Counted from the stretch's first letter, positions 18,007 through 28,062 are shown. The stretch is 64,000 nt of DNA from OCS116 sp051531935 (GCA_051531935.1 JAOPTR010000002.1:372001-436000); one strand, 5' to 3'. Translations and numbers: made by a program. Notes: generated by a model not told the origin, from the letters alone.

Positions 18007-18975
18007 ATGAAAAATTTTGAAAACATGATGAAACCGCATTTTACCCATAAGCATTTATTGGGTATTGAGGGGCTGAAAGAAGCCAACATCACTGCATTGC
18101 TAAATCTAGCTGATGAGAAGATTGAGCAATCTCGCCGCGAAATAAAAAAGACTAATGTGTTGCAAGGCCGCACACTCATTAATCTATTTTTCGAATCCTC
18201 CACCCGTACGCAAGCCTCGTTTGAAATTGCGGGCAAGCGCCTAGGTGCTGATGTGATAAACATGGCTGTCGCACATTCGTCAGTAAAAAAAGGCGAAACC
18301 CTCATCGACACAGCTGCAACGCTTAACGCCATGCAACCCGATTTATTGGTCATCCGCCACCATAGTGCGGGTGCTGTTGAGCTATTGTCACAAAAGGTAA
18401 ATTGCGCCACCATTAACGCGGGTGATGGGCAACATGAACATCCAACACAAGCTCTATTAGATGCACTTACTATAAGGCGCAATAAAGGTCGCTTGGCGCG
18501 TTTAACCATCGCCATTTGCGGTGATATTTTGCACAGCCGCGTGGCACGATCTAATATCATTTTGCTTAACTTAATGGGTGCGCGGGTGCGGATCATTGCC
18601 CCCCCCACATTACTACCTGCCGATGCTCAAAAACTTGGTTGCGAAGTTTTTCACGATATGAAAACTGGCCTAGAAGGCGCAGATATTGTAATGATGTTGC
18701 GCCTGCAAAAAGAACGTATGCAAGGCTCATTCATCCCCTCAGAACGTGAATATTACCATTTTTACGGTCTCGATGAAGAAAAGCTAGCCTATGCAAAAGA
18801 CGATGCATTGGTTATGCATCCTGGCCCGATGAATAGAGGCGTAGAAATTGACAGCATTGTTGCCGATAGCGCTCGCTCGCTCATTCGTGAACAGGTTGAA
18901 ATGGGAGTTGCCGTGCGTATGGTGGTATTAGAGCAATTGTCCAATAATTGGCTAAAAGAAAATGCAGGAGCTTAA
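18007..18975 (+). CDS. pyrB: Aspartate carbamoyltransferase catalytic subunit
   Basis: PyrB condenses carbamoyl phosphate with aspartate, the committed step of pyrimidine synthesis. The 322-residue protein contains the carbamoyl-phosphate motif ESSTRTQASFEIAGKRLGA, the HPTQALLDALTI loop, and the aspartate-side MHPGPMNRGVEI. No pyrI is nearby; instead a pyrC-like gene with damaged metal site follows one base later, as in bacteria where the enzyme is a PyrB-PyrC' complex. The start could also be at the ATG at 18025, closer to the family consensus (HKHLLGIEGL). Confidence 0.96.
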   Translation: MKNFENMMKPHFTHKHLLGIEGLKEANITALLNLADEKIEQSRREIKKTNVLQGRTLINLFFESSTRTQASFEIAGKRLGADVINMAVAHSSVKKGETLIDTAATLNAMQPDLLVIRHHSAGAVELLSQKVNCATINAGDGQHEHPTQALLDALTIRRNKGRLARLTIAICGDILHSRVARSNIILLNLMGARVRIIAPPTLLPADAQKLGCEVFHDMKTGLEGADIVMMLRLQKERMQGSFIPSEREYYHFYGLDEEKLAYAKDDALVMHPGPMNRGVEIDSIVADSARSLIREQVEMGVAVRMVVLEQLSNNWLKENAGA

Positions 18976-18976
18976 T

Positions 18977-20263
18977 ATGAGTGTAGAATTATATTACAAT
19001 GCCCGCATCATCGACCCCGCCAATAACACCGATTCAATTGGCGGTATGTTGGTTGAAAATGGCAAAATTATTGCCATCGGCAAGCATATTGATGCCAAGG
19101 CACACAAAGATGCCACAGCCATTAATGTCAAGGGGCATATTCTGGCACCAGGTCTTGTCGACATGCGGGTTTTTATGGGTGGTGTTGGCAATCAAACGCT
19201 TAAAAACATTGGTGCTTCTGCAGCATCTGGGGGCGTGACCACATTGGTTAGTATGCCTAATAGCAGCCCAATCGTCGAAGACATTGCCCTTGTTGAATAT
19301 ATCAGTGGCCGTTCTAAATCTGTATCTGGAGTTAATTTACATACCAGTGCAGCCCTCACGAACGGTCTTGAAGGCAAGGAAATGTCCGAAATCGGGTTGC
19401 TTAAAAAGGCGGGAGCTATTGCCTTTACTGATGGTCGAAGAAGTGTCCAAAACTCATTGGTTTTTAAACGTATTTTGGATTACTCAAAAACCCATAACGC
19501 CCTAATTATTCATGATGTAGAAGATGAAGATTTAGCAGCTGATGGTGTGATGAATGAAGGCTTATTTGCCTCTCGCCTTGGCCTGCCGAGCAAACCCAAA
19601 GTTGCCGAAACCATTATGTTAGAGCGCGATTTGGCATTGGCCGCGTTAACTGGCGCACGTTATCATGTGAGCCAAATATCCTGCGCAGAATCACTTTCGG
19701 CCGTCAAGCGCGCCAAAGACATGGGTTCATCCATCACTGCAGGCGTATCCATTAATAATCTGGCTCTTAACGAGTTCGACATTGGCGAATATCGTACATT
19801 CTTACGCCTAGAACCGCCATTAAGAAGTGATGACGACCGCCTATCTATGGTCGAAGGAATAAAACAGGGTATCATTGATGTTATTGTTTCCTCTCACGAC
19901 CCACAAGACCCTGATGGCAAGCGTCACCCCTTTGCCGATGCTGCCGTTGGCGCTGTTGGCTTAGAGACGCTGCTAGCTGCAGCCTTGCGCCTTTACCACA
20001 GCGAAGGTATCGACTTACCAACCCTCTGGAAGGCTTTAAGTTATAACCCGGCACAAATTTTAGGGCTAGACGTTGGTAATTTGTCAATTGGTTACAGTGC
20101 CGATTTCATCATTGTAGACCCAGAATATAGCTGGAAGGTCGAGCGGACTGAACTAAAATCAAAAAACACCAATACCCCCTTTGAAAATAGAATGTTGCAG
20201 GGTAAGGTGTTGAAAACATATGTTGATGGTCAAAAAATATTCGACCTTAACGAGGAAAATTAA
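18977..20263 (+). CDS. pyrC: Dihydroorotase-like protein PyrC' (probably non-catalytic)
   Basis: The 428-residue class I dihydroorotase-fold protein begins with an N-terminal composite beta domain (MSVELYYNARIIDPANN). The start at 18977 is chosen because an AGGAG lies 7 bases before it; a longer frame from 18962 lies within the end of pyrB. At the first metal site, where active enzymes have D-x-H-x-H, it reads VDMRVFMGG (62-69), so both histidines are absent. The later TDHAPH-type motif is SSHDPQDPDGK. Sequence therefore predicts no hydrolase activity; it probably forms a structural complex with PyrB. An active dihydroorotase should be encoded elsewhere. Confidence 0.88.
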   Translation: MSVELYYNARIIDPANNTDSIGGMLVENGKIIAIGKHIDAKAHKDATAINVKGHILAPGLVDMRVFMGGVGNQTLKNIGASAASGGVTTLVSMPNSSPIVEDIALVEYISGRSKSVSGVNLHTSAALTNGLEGKEMSEIGLLKKAGAIAFTDGRRSVQNSLVFKRILDYSKTHNALIIHDVEDEDLAADGVMNEGLFASRLGLPSKPKVAETIMLERDLALAALTGARYHVSQISCAESLSAVKRAKDMGSSITAGVSINNLALNEFDIGEYRTFLRLEPPLRSDDDRLSMVEGIKQGIIDVIVSSHDPQDPDGKRHPFADAAVGAVGLETLLAAALRLYHSEGIDLPTLWKALSYNPAQILGLDVGNLSIGYSADFIIVDPEYSWKVERTELKSKNTNTPFENRMLQGKVLKTYVDGQKIFDLNEEN

Positions 20264-20884
20264 ATGCGTGATTTTTTAATTGCCTACCACGGTTATGGTT
20301 TGGCCTTTATCATTGGTTATTCTTTAGGCTCCATTCCTTTTGGGCTTATCATCACCAAATTGGCTGGCATGGGCGATGTGCGTGACATTGGTTCGGGAAA
20401 TATTGGCGCGACCAACGTTTTGCGTACAGGCAGTAAAAAACTAGCTGCTGCGACCTTAATTGCCGACATGCTAAAAGGCTCTATAGCGGTTTGGATTTCA
20501 CTTTATTTCCATTACACCATGAATTTCGATATTTTCTATGTTTGCCTCACTGGCTTTTTTGCATTCATTGGCCACTTATTTCCTATTTGGCTTAAGTTTA
20601 AAGGTGGCAAAGGTGTTGCTGTATTTTTGGGTGTGTTCCTAGCGGGCGCTCCATGGGGTGCTTTGGTATTTGCCATCACTTGGCTAGCGACTGCCTATGT
20701 AAGTCGTTTTTCGTCTCTAGCAGCCCTAGTTGCTTGTTTAGCGACAACGATATTCTTAAATTTTGTATCGTTTGAATGGTCTGTTTTGGCATGTGTTCTC
20801 ACTTCGCTTATATTTATCAAACATCAAGATAATATAAGACGATTGGTAAAAGGCGAAGAGAGCAAGATTGGCGATAAGGGATAA
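20264..20884 (+). CDS. plsY: Glycerol-3-phosphate acyltransferase PlsY
   Basis: PlsY is a membrane enzyme that transfers acyl from acyl-phosphate to glycerol-3-phosphate, the first step of phospholipid synthesis. The 206-residue protein with about five membrane segments has all three signature motifs: SLGSIPFGLI, DIGSGNIGATNVLRTG and the LKFKGGKGVAVFLGV glycine/lysine loop. The ATG follows the pyrC stop with no spacing. The order pyrC-plsY-dprA is conserved in alphaproteobacteria. Confidence 0.97.
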   Translation: MRDFLIAYHGYGLAFIIGYSLGSIPFGLIITKLAGMGDVRDIGSGNIGATNVLRTGSKKLAAATLIADMLKGSIAVWISLYFHYTMNFDIFYVCLTGFFAFIGHLFPIWLKFKGGKGVAVFLGVFLAGAPWGALVFAITWLATAYVSRFSSLAALVACLATTIFLNFVSFEWSVLACVLTSLIFIKHQDNIRRLVKGEESKIGDKG

Positions 20885-20893
20885 GGAAATATT

Positions 20894-22057
20894 GTGTTGG
20901 AAGGGCTAAAACTTACAGACGAGCAAAAACTCGATTGGTTGCAACTCATTCGTTCCACACAAATTGGCCCTAAAATATTCCATAAACTTATCAATAAATA
21001 TGGCGGTGCAGGCAATGCAATAGCGGCCTTGCCTGATTTTATCGCCCAAACCAATAATAAAAAAATCCAATTAGCTTCACGTGATTCGATATTATACGAG
21101 TGGGAAAAAGTGCAAAAATATGGCGCAACCATCATTGCCCTTGGCGAGGATGATTATCCTGAAGCGCTTAAATATTCTTCAAATCCACCACCTTTGCTTA
21201 CCGTCATTGGCGATATTTCTCAGTTACGCCGCCCTGCTCTCAGCATTGTTGGCACAAGAAACTGCTCGGCACTGGGGCTTAAACTTACGCAAAAACTAGC
21301 AGCAGATGTGGGCGCTGAGGGTTTTACTATTGTTTCTGGCTTTGCCCGCGGAATAGATACCAAGGCGCATATTGCGGCTCTAAAAACAGGCACAATTGCT
21401 TGCTTAGCAGGCGGTATTAACATAATTTACCCATCCGAAAACGAACGTTTATATGCGGATTTTTTGCAAAATAAAGGTCTTTTTGTAACAGAAATGCCGT
21501 TTAACCTAACTCCAAAAGCCGTGCATTTCCCACGTCGCAACCGAATTATTGCAGGTATTTCCCACGCCACTTTAGTTATTGAGGCCGCCATTAAGTCCGG
21601 TTCACTCATCACCGCCAACATGGCGCTAGACCTTGGCCGCGAAGTGTTGGCAGTGCCAGGTAACCCGCTGGACCCTCGCGCCGCAGGCCCCAACAGCCTG
21701 ATAAAAGATAAAGCTGTATTGGTGCGGCATAAAGATGATATTTTAGATGCTTTGGCATTTGTTAAAGATGCACAATCATTGCCAAACCATGCTAATTTTG
21801 ACTTAGAACCTCAAGCCATTCAAGATGATCTCTTTACCACACCAGCAAAGCCAAACAATGAAGTCAAAAACAAAAAATTAGAATCTATGCCCGAAGATGT
21901 TATCCTGCAATTACTGACAACCTCCCCCATCGAAATTGATTATTTACTTCGCGAATCGAAATTAAATACAGAAAATTTTCATAATGCCTTGCTTAACCTT
22001 GAACTTAATGAAAAAATTGAACAAATTTATGGTCAGGGAGTGCAATTGCGCCAATGA
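20894..22057 (+). CDS. dprA: DNA processing protein DprA
   Basis: DprA protects incoming single-stranded DNA and loads RecA during transformation. The 387-residue protein has an N-terminal helical domain (WLQLIRSTQIGPKIFHKLI), the Rossmann-like core with LSIVGTRNCSALG, GFARGIDTKAHIAAL, FPRRNRIIAGIS and EAAIKSGSLITAN, and a C-terminal winged-helix domain (about 325-387). It starts at GTG with AAGGAAAT as the ribosome site, nine bases after plsY. All core residues are present. Confidence 0.95.
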   Translation: MLEGLKLTDEQKLDWLQLIRSTQIGPKIFHKLINKYGGAGNAIAALPDFIAQTNNKKIQLASRDSILYEWEKVQKYGATIIALGEDDYPEALKYSSNPPPLLTVIGDISQLRRPALSIVGTRNCSALGLKLTQKLAADVGAEGFTIVSGFARGIDTKAHIAALKTGTIACLAGGINIIYPSENERLYADFLQNKGLFVTEMPFNLTPKAVHFPRRNRIIAGISHATLVIEAAIKSGSLITANMALDLGREVLAVPGNPLDPRAAGPNSLIKDKAVLVRHKDDILDALAFVKDAQSLPNHANFDLEPQAIQDDLFTTPAKPNNEVKNKKLESMPEDVILQLLTTSPIEIDYLLRESKLNTENFHNALLNLELNEKIEQIYGQGVQLRQ

Positions 22058-22093
22058 ATCGGTGGGGTTTAAAGTCAAAATCTTAAAAGTTTT

Positions 22094-22122
22094 TTGACAA
22101 ATTGCCTGTAGATGAGTATTAG
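22094..22122 (+). promoter_or_regulatory. Candidate sigma-70 promoter for topA
   Basis: A perfect -35 TTGACA is followed after 17 bases by TATTAG. It lies in the 111-base gap between dprA and topA and would give a leader of about 40 bases. Confidence 0.55.
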
Positions 22123-22168
22123 CTAACAAAAAACATTGTATATATAGAGTGTGAAATCGGAATCAAAT

Positions 22169-24835
22169 ATGAATATAGTGATCGTAGAATCGCCTGCAAA
22201 AGCCAAAACAATTAACAAATATCTAGGCTCAGATTATAAAGTTTACGCCTCATATGGTCATGTAAGGGATCTACCGTCTAAAGATGGCAGTGTTGATCCT
22301 GAAAATGATTTCGATATGAACTGGCTAGTCGATACCGATAGTAAAAAACGTTTGAACGAAATTGCCAAGCAGTTAAAAGATGCCGATAAATTAATTCTCG
22401 CGACCGATCCGGATCGCGAAGGCGAAGCCATTAGTTGGCATGTGCTTGAAGTCTTAAATGCAAAACGTGGCCTGATGAAAGGCAAAAAAGTTGAACGCGT
22501 TGTGTTTAACGCCATCACCAAAAAATCTATCTTAGAAGCAATGAAAAGCCCACGCGAAATTGACATTCCATTGGTTGAAGCTTATCTAGCGCGTCGTGCG
22601 TTGGATTATCTTGTTGGCTTTTCGCTTTCTCCAATTTTGTGGCGTAAATTACCAGGTTCTCGTTCTGCTGGTCGCGTACAATCTGTATCTCTGCGCCTTA
22701 TTTGCGAGCGCGAAGCTGAGATCGAACGCTTTAACCGCGAAGAATACTGGACAATTGATGGTAAACAGAAAGCCCAATCAGGCAATGAGTTTAGCACTAA
22801 ATTATGGGAGATCGACGGCAATCGCCTAGAGAAATTCTCAATCACCACGGAAGCCGAAGCTAAGGCTGTGGAATCTACTTTGCATAATAGTGATCTTAAA
22901 GTCACTCACATCAAAGCCAGCCCAGCTATTCGACGTCCATATGCTCCTTTCACCACATCTACCATGCAACAAGAAGCTTCGTCTAAGCTTGGCTTTGGGG
23001 CAGCTCGTACCATGCGTGTGGCACAGAAATTATATGAAGGTTTCAATATCAATGGCGAAACCACAGGTCTGATCACCTATATGCGTACAGATGGCGTCAC
23101 CATGACACAGGAAGCCATTGTCGAAGCTCGTTCAGTGATTAAACGTACTTTGGGCGATAAATATTTACCTGCCAAACAACGCCACTACGCAACTAAAGCT
23201 AAAAATGCACAAGAGGCGCATGAAGCCATTCGCCCCACATCTTTAGGCCGTCACCCCAATGAAGTGCGCAGCATTTTAAATGATGATGAGTTTAAACTCT
23301 ATAATTTGGTTTGGTGCCGTGCTTTAGGCTCTCAAATGGAAGACGCGCGTTTTGAACGCACCGCCGCGATGATGGAAACCACTGGTAACGATGGTAAAAT
23401 TTACGCTTTCCGCGCCACTGGTAGTGTGATGATTTTTGATGGTTTCTTGAACCTATATCAAAGTTCTTATGATGATAAATCGCAAGATGAAGATGCAAAG
23501 CGTCTGCCAAAACTTACCGAAGGCGAAACCGTAAAAACTGTTGAAATTCTACCAATACAACATTTTACCGAACCACCTGCCCGCTTCTCTGAAGCATCGT
23601 TGATCCGCAGGATGGAAGAATTAGGCATTGGCCGTCCATCTACCTACACCTCAACAATGTCCACATTGCGTGATCGGGATTATGTGCGTCTTGAAAAACG
23701 CCAATTGCACCCAGAAGATAAGGGGCGTTTGGTAACAGCTTTCTTAGAAAACTTCTTCACAAAATATGTGCAATATGAATTTACCGCCAATCTAGAATCT
23801 GATTTGGACGAAATTTCTGCAGGCCGTGCTGAATGGAAAGACATTCTACGCGATTTCTGGACACCATTTAACGATTTGATTCAAGACACTAAAGGCTTGC
23901 GTATTACGCAAGTACTTGATGCGCTTAATGAAGCTTTGGGGCCACTTGTATTCCCTGAACGTGAAGATGGCTCACATCCGCGTAGCTGTACTAAATGTGA
24001 TGATGGCCAATTAAGCCTAAAAGTAGGTCGCTATGGCGCATTTATTGGCTGTTCCAATTACCCAGATTGCAACTTTACCCGCCAACTTGGCCAAGGTAAC
24101 GAAGATGCAGCTGGTGATGAGCCAAAAGTTTTGGGTCTTGACCCAGAAACAAAATTAGAAGTCAGCTTGCGTCGTGGTCGGTTTGGCCCTTATGTACAAC
24201 TTGGTGAACCTGTCGAAAAAGAAAAACCTAAACGTTCAACCATTCCAAAAGATGTTGATCCTGCATCGGTCGATCTAGATTTAGCGCTTGGGCTGCTACA
24301 ATTGCCGCGTACCATCGGTATGCATCCTGAAGATGGTTTAGTTGTTAAAGCAGGTCTTGGTCGCTTTGGTCCTTATATCTTGCATAATAAAGTGTTTGCT
24401 AGCCTCACAAAAGGCGAAGATGTGCTGACTGTTGGCCTTAACCGCGCCCTAACATTATTGGCCGAAAAACGTGCCAAGCAACACGCACAATCTATTCCAA
24501 TAAAAATTCTTGGTGAGCATCCAAAATTGGGCGGTGAAGTTGGCATTTATAATGGTCGATATGGCCCTTATGTTAAATTCGAAAAAATCAACGCCACCAT
24601 TGGCCGTTCTAATGACCCAGAAACCATCACTATGGAAATGGCTGTAGAGCTTATTAAAGCCAAAGAAGCTAAAGACAAAAAGAAGAAGCCAGCCAAAAAA
24701 GCTGCAACCAAGAAAAAAGCAGCTCCTAAAAAGAAAGCTGCTCCGAAGAAAAAAGCCGCTGCTAAAAAAACAGTGACTAAAAAGAAAGCAGCTCCTAAGA
24801 AAACTGCGGCGAAAAAGAAAGTTGCAAAAGCATAA
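22169..24835 (+). CDS. topA: DNA topoisomerase I (type IA)
   Basis: TopA relaxes negative supercoils. The start MNIVIVESPAKAKTINKYLG at 22169 gives the canonical TOPRIM N-terminus; a GTG six codons upstream is less likely. The protein (888 residues) has TOPRIM with DPDREGEAISWH, the catalytic Tyr304 in GLITYMRTDG, one four-cysteine zinc finger (CTKCDDGQ...GCSNYPDC), several GRFGPYV repeats and a final Lys/Ala-rich tail of about 55 residues built from KKKAAPKK-like units, similar to histone H1 tails. rnr begins 2 bases after its stop. Confidence 0.97.
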   Translation: MNIVIVESPAKAKTINKYLGSDYKVYASYGHVRDLPSKDGSVDPENDFDMNWLVDTDSKKRLNEIAKQLKDADKLILATDPDREGEAISWHVLEVLNAKRGLMKGKKVERVVFNAITKKSILEAMKSPREIDIPLVEAYLARRALDYLVGFSLSPILWRKLPGSRSAGRVQSVSLRLICEREAEIERFNREEYWTIDGKQKAQSGNEFSTKLWEIDGNRLEKFSITTEAEAKAVESTLHNSDLKVTHIKASPAIRRPYAPFTTSTMQQEASSKLGFGAARTMRVAQKLYEGFNINGETTGLITYMRTDGVTMTQEAIVEARSVIKRTLGDKYLPAKQRHYATKAKNAQEAHEAIRPTSLGRHPNEVRSILNDDEFKLYNLVWCRALGSQMEDARFERTAAMMETTGNDGKIYAFRATGSVMIFDGFLNLYQSSYDDKSQDEDAKRLPKLTEGETVKTVEILPIQHFTEPPARFSEASLIRRMEELGIGRPSTYTSTMSTLRDRDYVRLEKRQLHPEDKGRLVTAFLENFFTKYVQYEFTANLESDLDEISAGRAEWKDILRDFWTPFNDLIQDTKGLRITQVLDALNEALGPLVFPEREDGSHPRSCTKCDDGQLSLKVGRYGAFIGCSNYPDCNFTRQLGQGNEDAAGDEPKVLGLDPETKLEVSLRRGRFGPYVQLGEPVEKEKPKRSTIPKDVDPASVDLDLALGLLQLPRTIGMHPEDGLVVKAGLGRFGPYILHNKVFASLTKGEDVLTVGLNRALTLLAEKRAKQHAQSIPIKILGEHPKLGGEVGIYNGRYGPYVKFEKINATIGRSNDPETITMEMAVELIKAKEAKDKKKKPAKKAATKKKAAPKKKAAPKKKAAAKKTVTKKKAAPKKTAAKKKVAKA

Positions 24836-24837
24836 TA

Positions 24838-27198
24838 ATGGCTAAATCATCCTTTCCCAGCAAAGCCGAAATCATCGAATTTATCAACAGCAGCAACGGC
24901 CGCATTGGCAAGCGAGACGTTGCTCGTGCTTTTGGTATTAAAGGCGATAATCGCACCAAACTTAAACATTTATTGCGAGATCTCATACAGAGCGGCGATG
25001 TTTCTTACGAACATCGGGTATTCCAAAATAGCAAAAACATCCCACCTGTTATCACTTGTCAAATTGACAAATTAACCGAAGATGGCGATTATTTATTATT
25101 GCCGATAAGCAGTGAAGTTAAAGATCGTAAAAACCTATACATCACCCTGCCCGATAAGGAAGCTAAAAACCTTAAACCTGGCGATAAGCTATTGGTGCGC
25201 ATCAGAAAAACTGGTGCCGATCAGGGTATGGAACAATATTCCGCAAAGCTGATTAAAAAAATAAATGCCAGCGAAAAATCTGACAGTTTGGGCATATTTT
25301 ATATTGATGAAGACGCAGCACCACACGAAAAGCACATAAAATTGGGTTTTATCGAACCAATTGATAAAAAAGACCACAACCAATATCGTGTTTCTCACAT
25401 TGCTGAAGGTATTGAACTAAATGATGGCGATCTGGTAAGTTTCGACATGCCAAAATCACGTTCACGCTATAATGGTGCTAGCGTCACTATGCGTCATGGC
25501 TCTCCAAAAGGTGAAAAAGCGCTTAGCCTCATTGCATTACATTCCTACGATATTCCGCATATATTCCCGGATGAAGTGATTGCCGAATCAGAAGCATGCA
25601 AAGATGTTGGCACATCGGCAATTGCGCGTAATCAGCGAGAAGACCTGACTGACCTACCGTTTGTTACCATTGACCCTGCCGACGCAAAAGACCATGATGA
25701 TGCGCTATATGCCGAGCCAGACCGCGCAAAAGACAATTTGGATGGTTATAAAATTTATGTTGCGATTGCCGATGTATCGACATATATCAAACCATTTTCA
25801 GCAATGGATAAAGAAGCTTTTAAACGCGGTAATAGTGTTTATTTCCCCGACCAAGTTGTTCCGATGTTACCCGAACGGATTTCTAATAATCTTTGTTCGC
25901 TGATCGAAAACGAAGTGCGCCCCTCTATGGTGGCCATCATTCGTGTTACAGCTAAAGGCAAGAAAATTGGCCAAAAATTTGTGCGGGCGCTTATTCGTTC
26001 ACATGCAAAATTAAGCTACCAACAAGCTCAATTGTCATTTGATGGTGATTTGAATGCAGTTACTCCAGAAATTCGCGAACATAGCCTGTTGCCTATATTG
26101 GCGGCTTATAAATGCTTGTGCATCGCGCGCGATAGTCGCCAACCATTAGCGCTTGATCTGCCAGAGCGTAAAATTGTATTGGACGATAATGGTTTGGTTA
26201 AAGACGTTATTATCCCGGACAGGCTCGATGCCCATAAATTGGTCGAAGAATGTATGATTCTGGCAAATGTTGCCGCTGCTGAAACTCTGGAACGTCGTAA
26301 ACAACCACTCATTTACCGTGTCCACGAACAGCCAAGCCTTGCAAAAGTAGAGGCATTAAACGATTTTTTGCGCGATTTAGACATTCAGATGAAGCAAAAA
26401 GATGAGCTTCAACCACGCATGTTTAATACCATTTTAGAGCGCGCGAAAGAACATTCTAATGCCGAAATGATCAATATTAGTGTTTTACGCTCCCAAATGC
26501 AGGCCGTGTATCAGCCCGAAAACCTGGGTCATTTTGGACTTAATTTACGTAAATATGCGCATTTTACTTCACCGATTCGCCGTTATGCCGATCTCATTGT
26601 ACATCGTGCACTCATTGCCGCACTTGATTTGGGCGATGATGGGCTTACCGAACAAGAAATCGAACGGCTTGACGAAATCGCTGAACATATTTCTACAACT
26701 GAACGCCGCGCGATGAAAGCCGAGCGTGATACAAAAGATCGCTTAATCGCAGAATATCTATCAGAAAAAATTGGCGCCCAATTCAAAGCCAGAATTTCTG
26801 GCGTTATCCATGCTGGCTTGTTCTTAGAACTTTCGGAAACGGGCGCAGATGGCTTCATTCCTAAATCATCATTAGATGGTTACTATATGTATGATGAAGC
26901 TACAAAGCTACTTTATGACCGCAAAGGCAAAAACGGCTATAGAATGGGTGACATTGTAGACGTTGAGCTAAAAGAAGCCAATGCCAGCAATGGTTCACTG
27001 TTATTCAAGATGCTTAGCCCATCAACACGCCTAAAAAATGCACCTTCGGGGCACTCGCCAAGGCGTTATAACGACCGTGCTGATTCAGGCAAAAGACCTG
27101 CTCGGCATAAACACGGGGCTGAAAAAGCACCGAGACGTAAAAAGCCCAAACGCACAACGCCTAAACATAAGCGGAAATCCAAAGCTGATTCGAAATAA
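24838..27198 (+). CDS. rnr: Ribonuclease R
   Basis: RNase R is a 3'-to-5' exoribonuclease that degrades structured RNA. The 786-residue protein has an N-terminal winged-helix region (GKRDVARAFGIKG), cold-shock domains (about 75-230), the RNB catalytic domain with the aspartate cluster in DPADAKDHDDAL, the HFGLNLRKYAHFTSPIRRYADL motif, an S1 domain (FKARISGVIHAGLFLEL) and a basic tail (ARHKHGAEKAPRRKKPKRT). Two bases separate it from topA, a pairing typical of alphaproteobacteria. Confidence 0.97.
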   Translation: MAKSSFPSKAEIIEFINSSNGRIGKRDVARAFGIKGDNRTKLKHLLRDLIQSGDVSYEHRVFQNSKNIPPVITCQIDKLTEDGDYLLLPISSEVKDRKNLYITLPDKEAKNLKPGDKLLVRIRKTGADQGMEQYSAKLIKKINASEKSDSLGIFYIDEDAAPHEKHIKLGFIEPIDKKDHNQYRVSHIAEGIELNDGDLVSFDMPKSRSRYNGASVTMRHGSPKGEKALSLIALHSYDIPHIFPDEVIAESEACKDVGTSAIARNQREDLTDLPFVTIDPADAKDHDDALYAEPDRAKDNLDGYKIYVAIADVSTYIKPFSAMDKEAFKRGNSVYFPDQVVPMLPERISNNLCSLIENEVRPSMVAIIRVTAKGKKIGQKFVRALIRSHAKLSYQQAQLSFDGDLNAVTPEIREHSLLPILAAYKCLCIARDSRQPLALDLPERKIVLDDNGLVKDVIIPDRLDAHKLVEECMILANVAAAETLERRKQPLIYRVHEQPSLAKVEALNDFLRDLDIQMKQKDELQPRMFNTILERAKEHSNAEMINISVLRSQMQAVYQPENLGHFGLNLRKYAHFTSPIRRYADLIVHRALIAALDLGDDGLTEQEIERLDEIAEHISTTERRAMKAERDTKDRLIAEYLSEKIGAQFKARISGVIHAGLFLELSETGADGFIPKSSLDGYYMYDEATKLLYDRKGKNGYRMGDIVDVELKEANASNGSLLFKMLSPSTRLKNAPSGHSPRRYNDRADSGKRPARHKHGAEKAPRRKKPKRTTPKHKRKSKADSK

Positions 27199-27266
27199 AA
27201 ACATCGCGACAATTTGTCCTATATCAAATTTTAAATAAATGGTGGTATAGCTTACTCAAATATCAA

Positions 27267-27740
27267 ATGGATAAACTTATGCCCGAAGCAAATAATCTAG
27301 AAGTCAGTGATTCTAATTCTGAAACAGCCGATCCGCAAAGTCGCGGTGTTTGGCATGCCATGCGCAACGGTTTAAAGGGAAAATGCCCACGTTGCGGCCA
27401 AGGCAAGGTTTATGGCAAATATTTAAAAGTTAAAGATTCTTGCGACCATTGCATGCAAGAGTTTCATCACCATCGCGCCGATGATTTTCCTCCATATATT
27501 GCAATCACCATTGTTGGGCATATTGTGCTTAGTCTTGCCACAACAGTACAAATTTTATACTCACCACCGATGTGGGTGCATATGGCATTGTGGCTACCTT
27601 TAATTCTCATCCTATCGCTCAGCATGTTACCGCCAATCAAAGCATCTCTTGTAGGCTTACAGTGGGCGCATAAAATGCATGGTTTTAATGACGAAGATAC
27701 AAGCCCAGTATGGATTAATCCATCGGAAGAAAAAGTATAA
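27267..27740 (+). CDS. DUF983 family zinc-ribbon membrane protein
   Basis: The 157-residue protein has a four-cysteine zinc ribbon (CPRCGQGK and CDHCMQEF, about 36-60), the conserved RADDFPPYIAI segment, and two membrane helices (about 75-115) with a cytoplasmic end LVGLQWAHKMHGF. These are the diagnostic features of DUF983, a family found next to rnr and rpmG in alphaproteobacteria. The molecular role is unknown. A second ATG at 27279 is an equally possible start. Confidence 0.9.
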   Translation: MDKLMPEANNLEVSDSNSETADPQSRGVWHAMRNGLKGKCPRCGQGKVYGKYLKVKDSCDHCMQEFHHHRADDFPPYIAITIVGHIVLSLATTVQILYSPPMWVHMALWLPLILILSLSMLPPIKASLVGLQWAHKMHGFNDEDTSPVWINPSEEKV

Positions 27741-27894
27741 ACAAGTTTGAACCGATAAACCTGCCAATAACCACATTGAATGCTTGACTTTGGCATAAAT
27801 AAACGTAAATTGCGGTCAATATTATGACTATTTTGAGCTGATTTTCTATTTCTATAAGACAAATAAGCTACAAACATCAGAAAAGAGAAGAGCC

Positions 27895-28062
27895 ATGGCT
27901 AAACCTACAACGATTAAAATTAAACTACAATCTACAGCAGATACTGGTTTTTTCTACGTAACAAAGAAAAACGCCCGTACAATGACTGAAAAAATGGTCA
28001 AAAGAAAATATGACCCAGTTGTTCGCAAACATGTTGATTTTAAAGAAACAAAAATTAAGTAA
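27895..28062 (+). CDS. rpmG: 50S ribosomal protein L33
   Basis: This short gene encodes 55 residues: MAKPTTIKIKLQSTADTGFF, then YVTKKNARTMTEKMVKRKYD, then PVVRKHVDFKETKIK. It matches alphaproteobacterial L33 over its whole length. It lacks zinc-binding cysteines, so it is the zinc-independent (C-minus) form. The ATG follows an AAGAGAAGAG purine run. A strong terminator 28 bases downstream ends the pyrB-rpmG region. Confidence 0.96.
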   Translation: MAKPTTIKIKLQSTADTGFFYVTKKNARTMTEKMVKRKYDPVVRKHVDFKETKIK

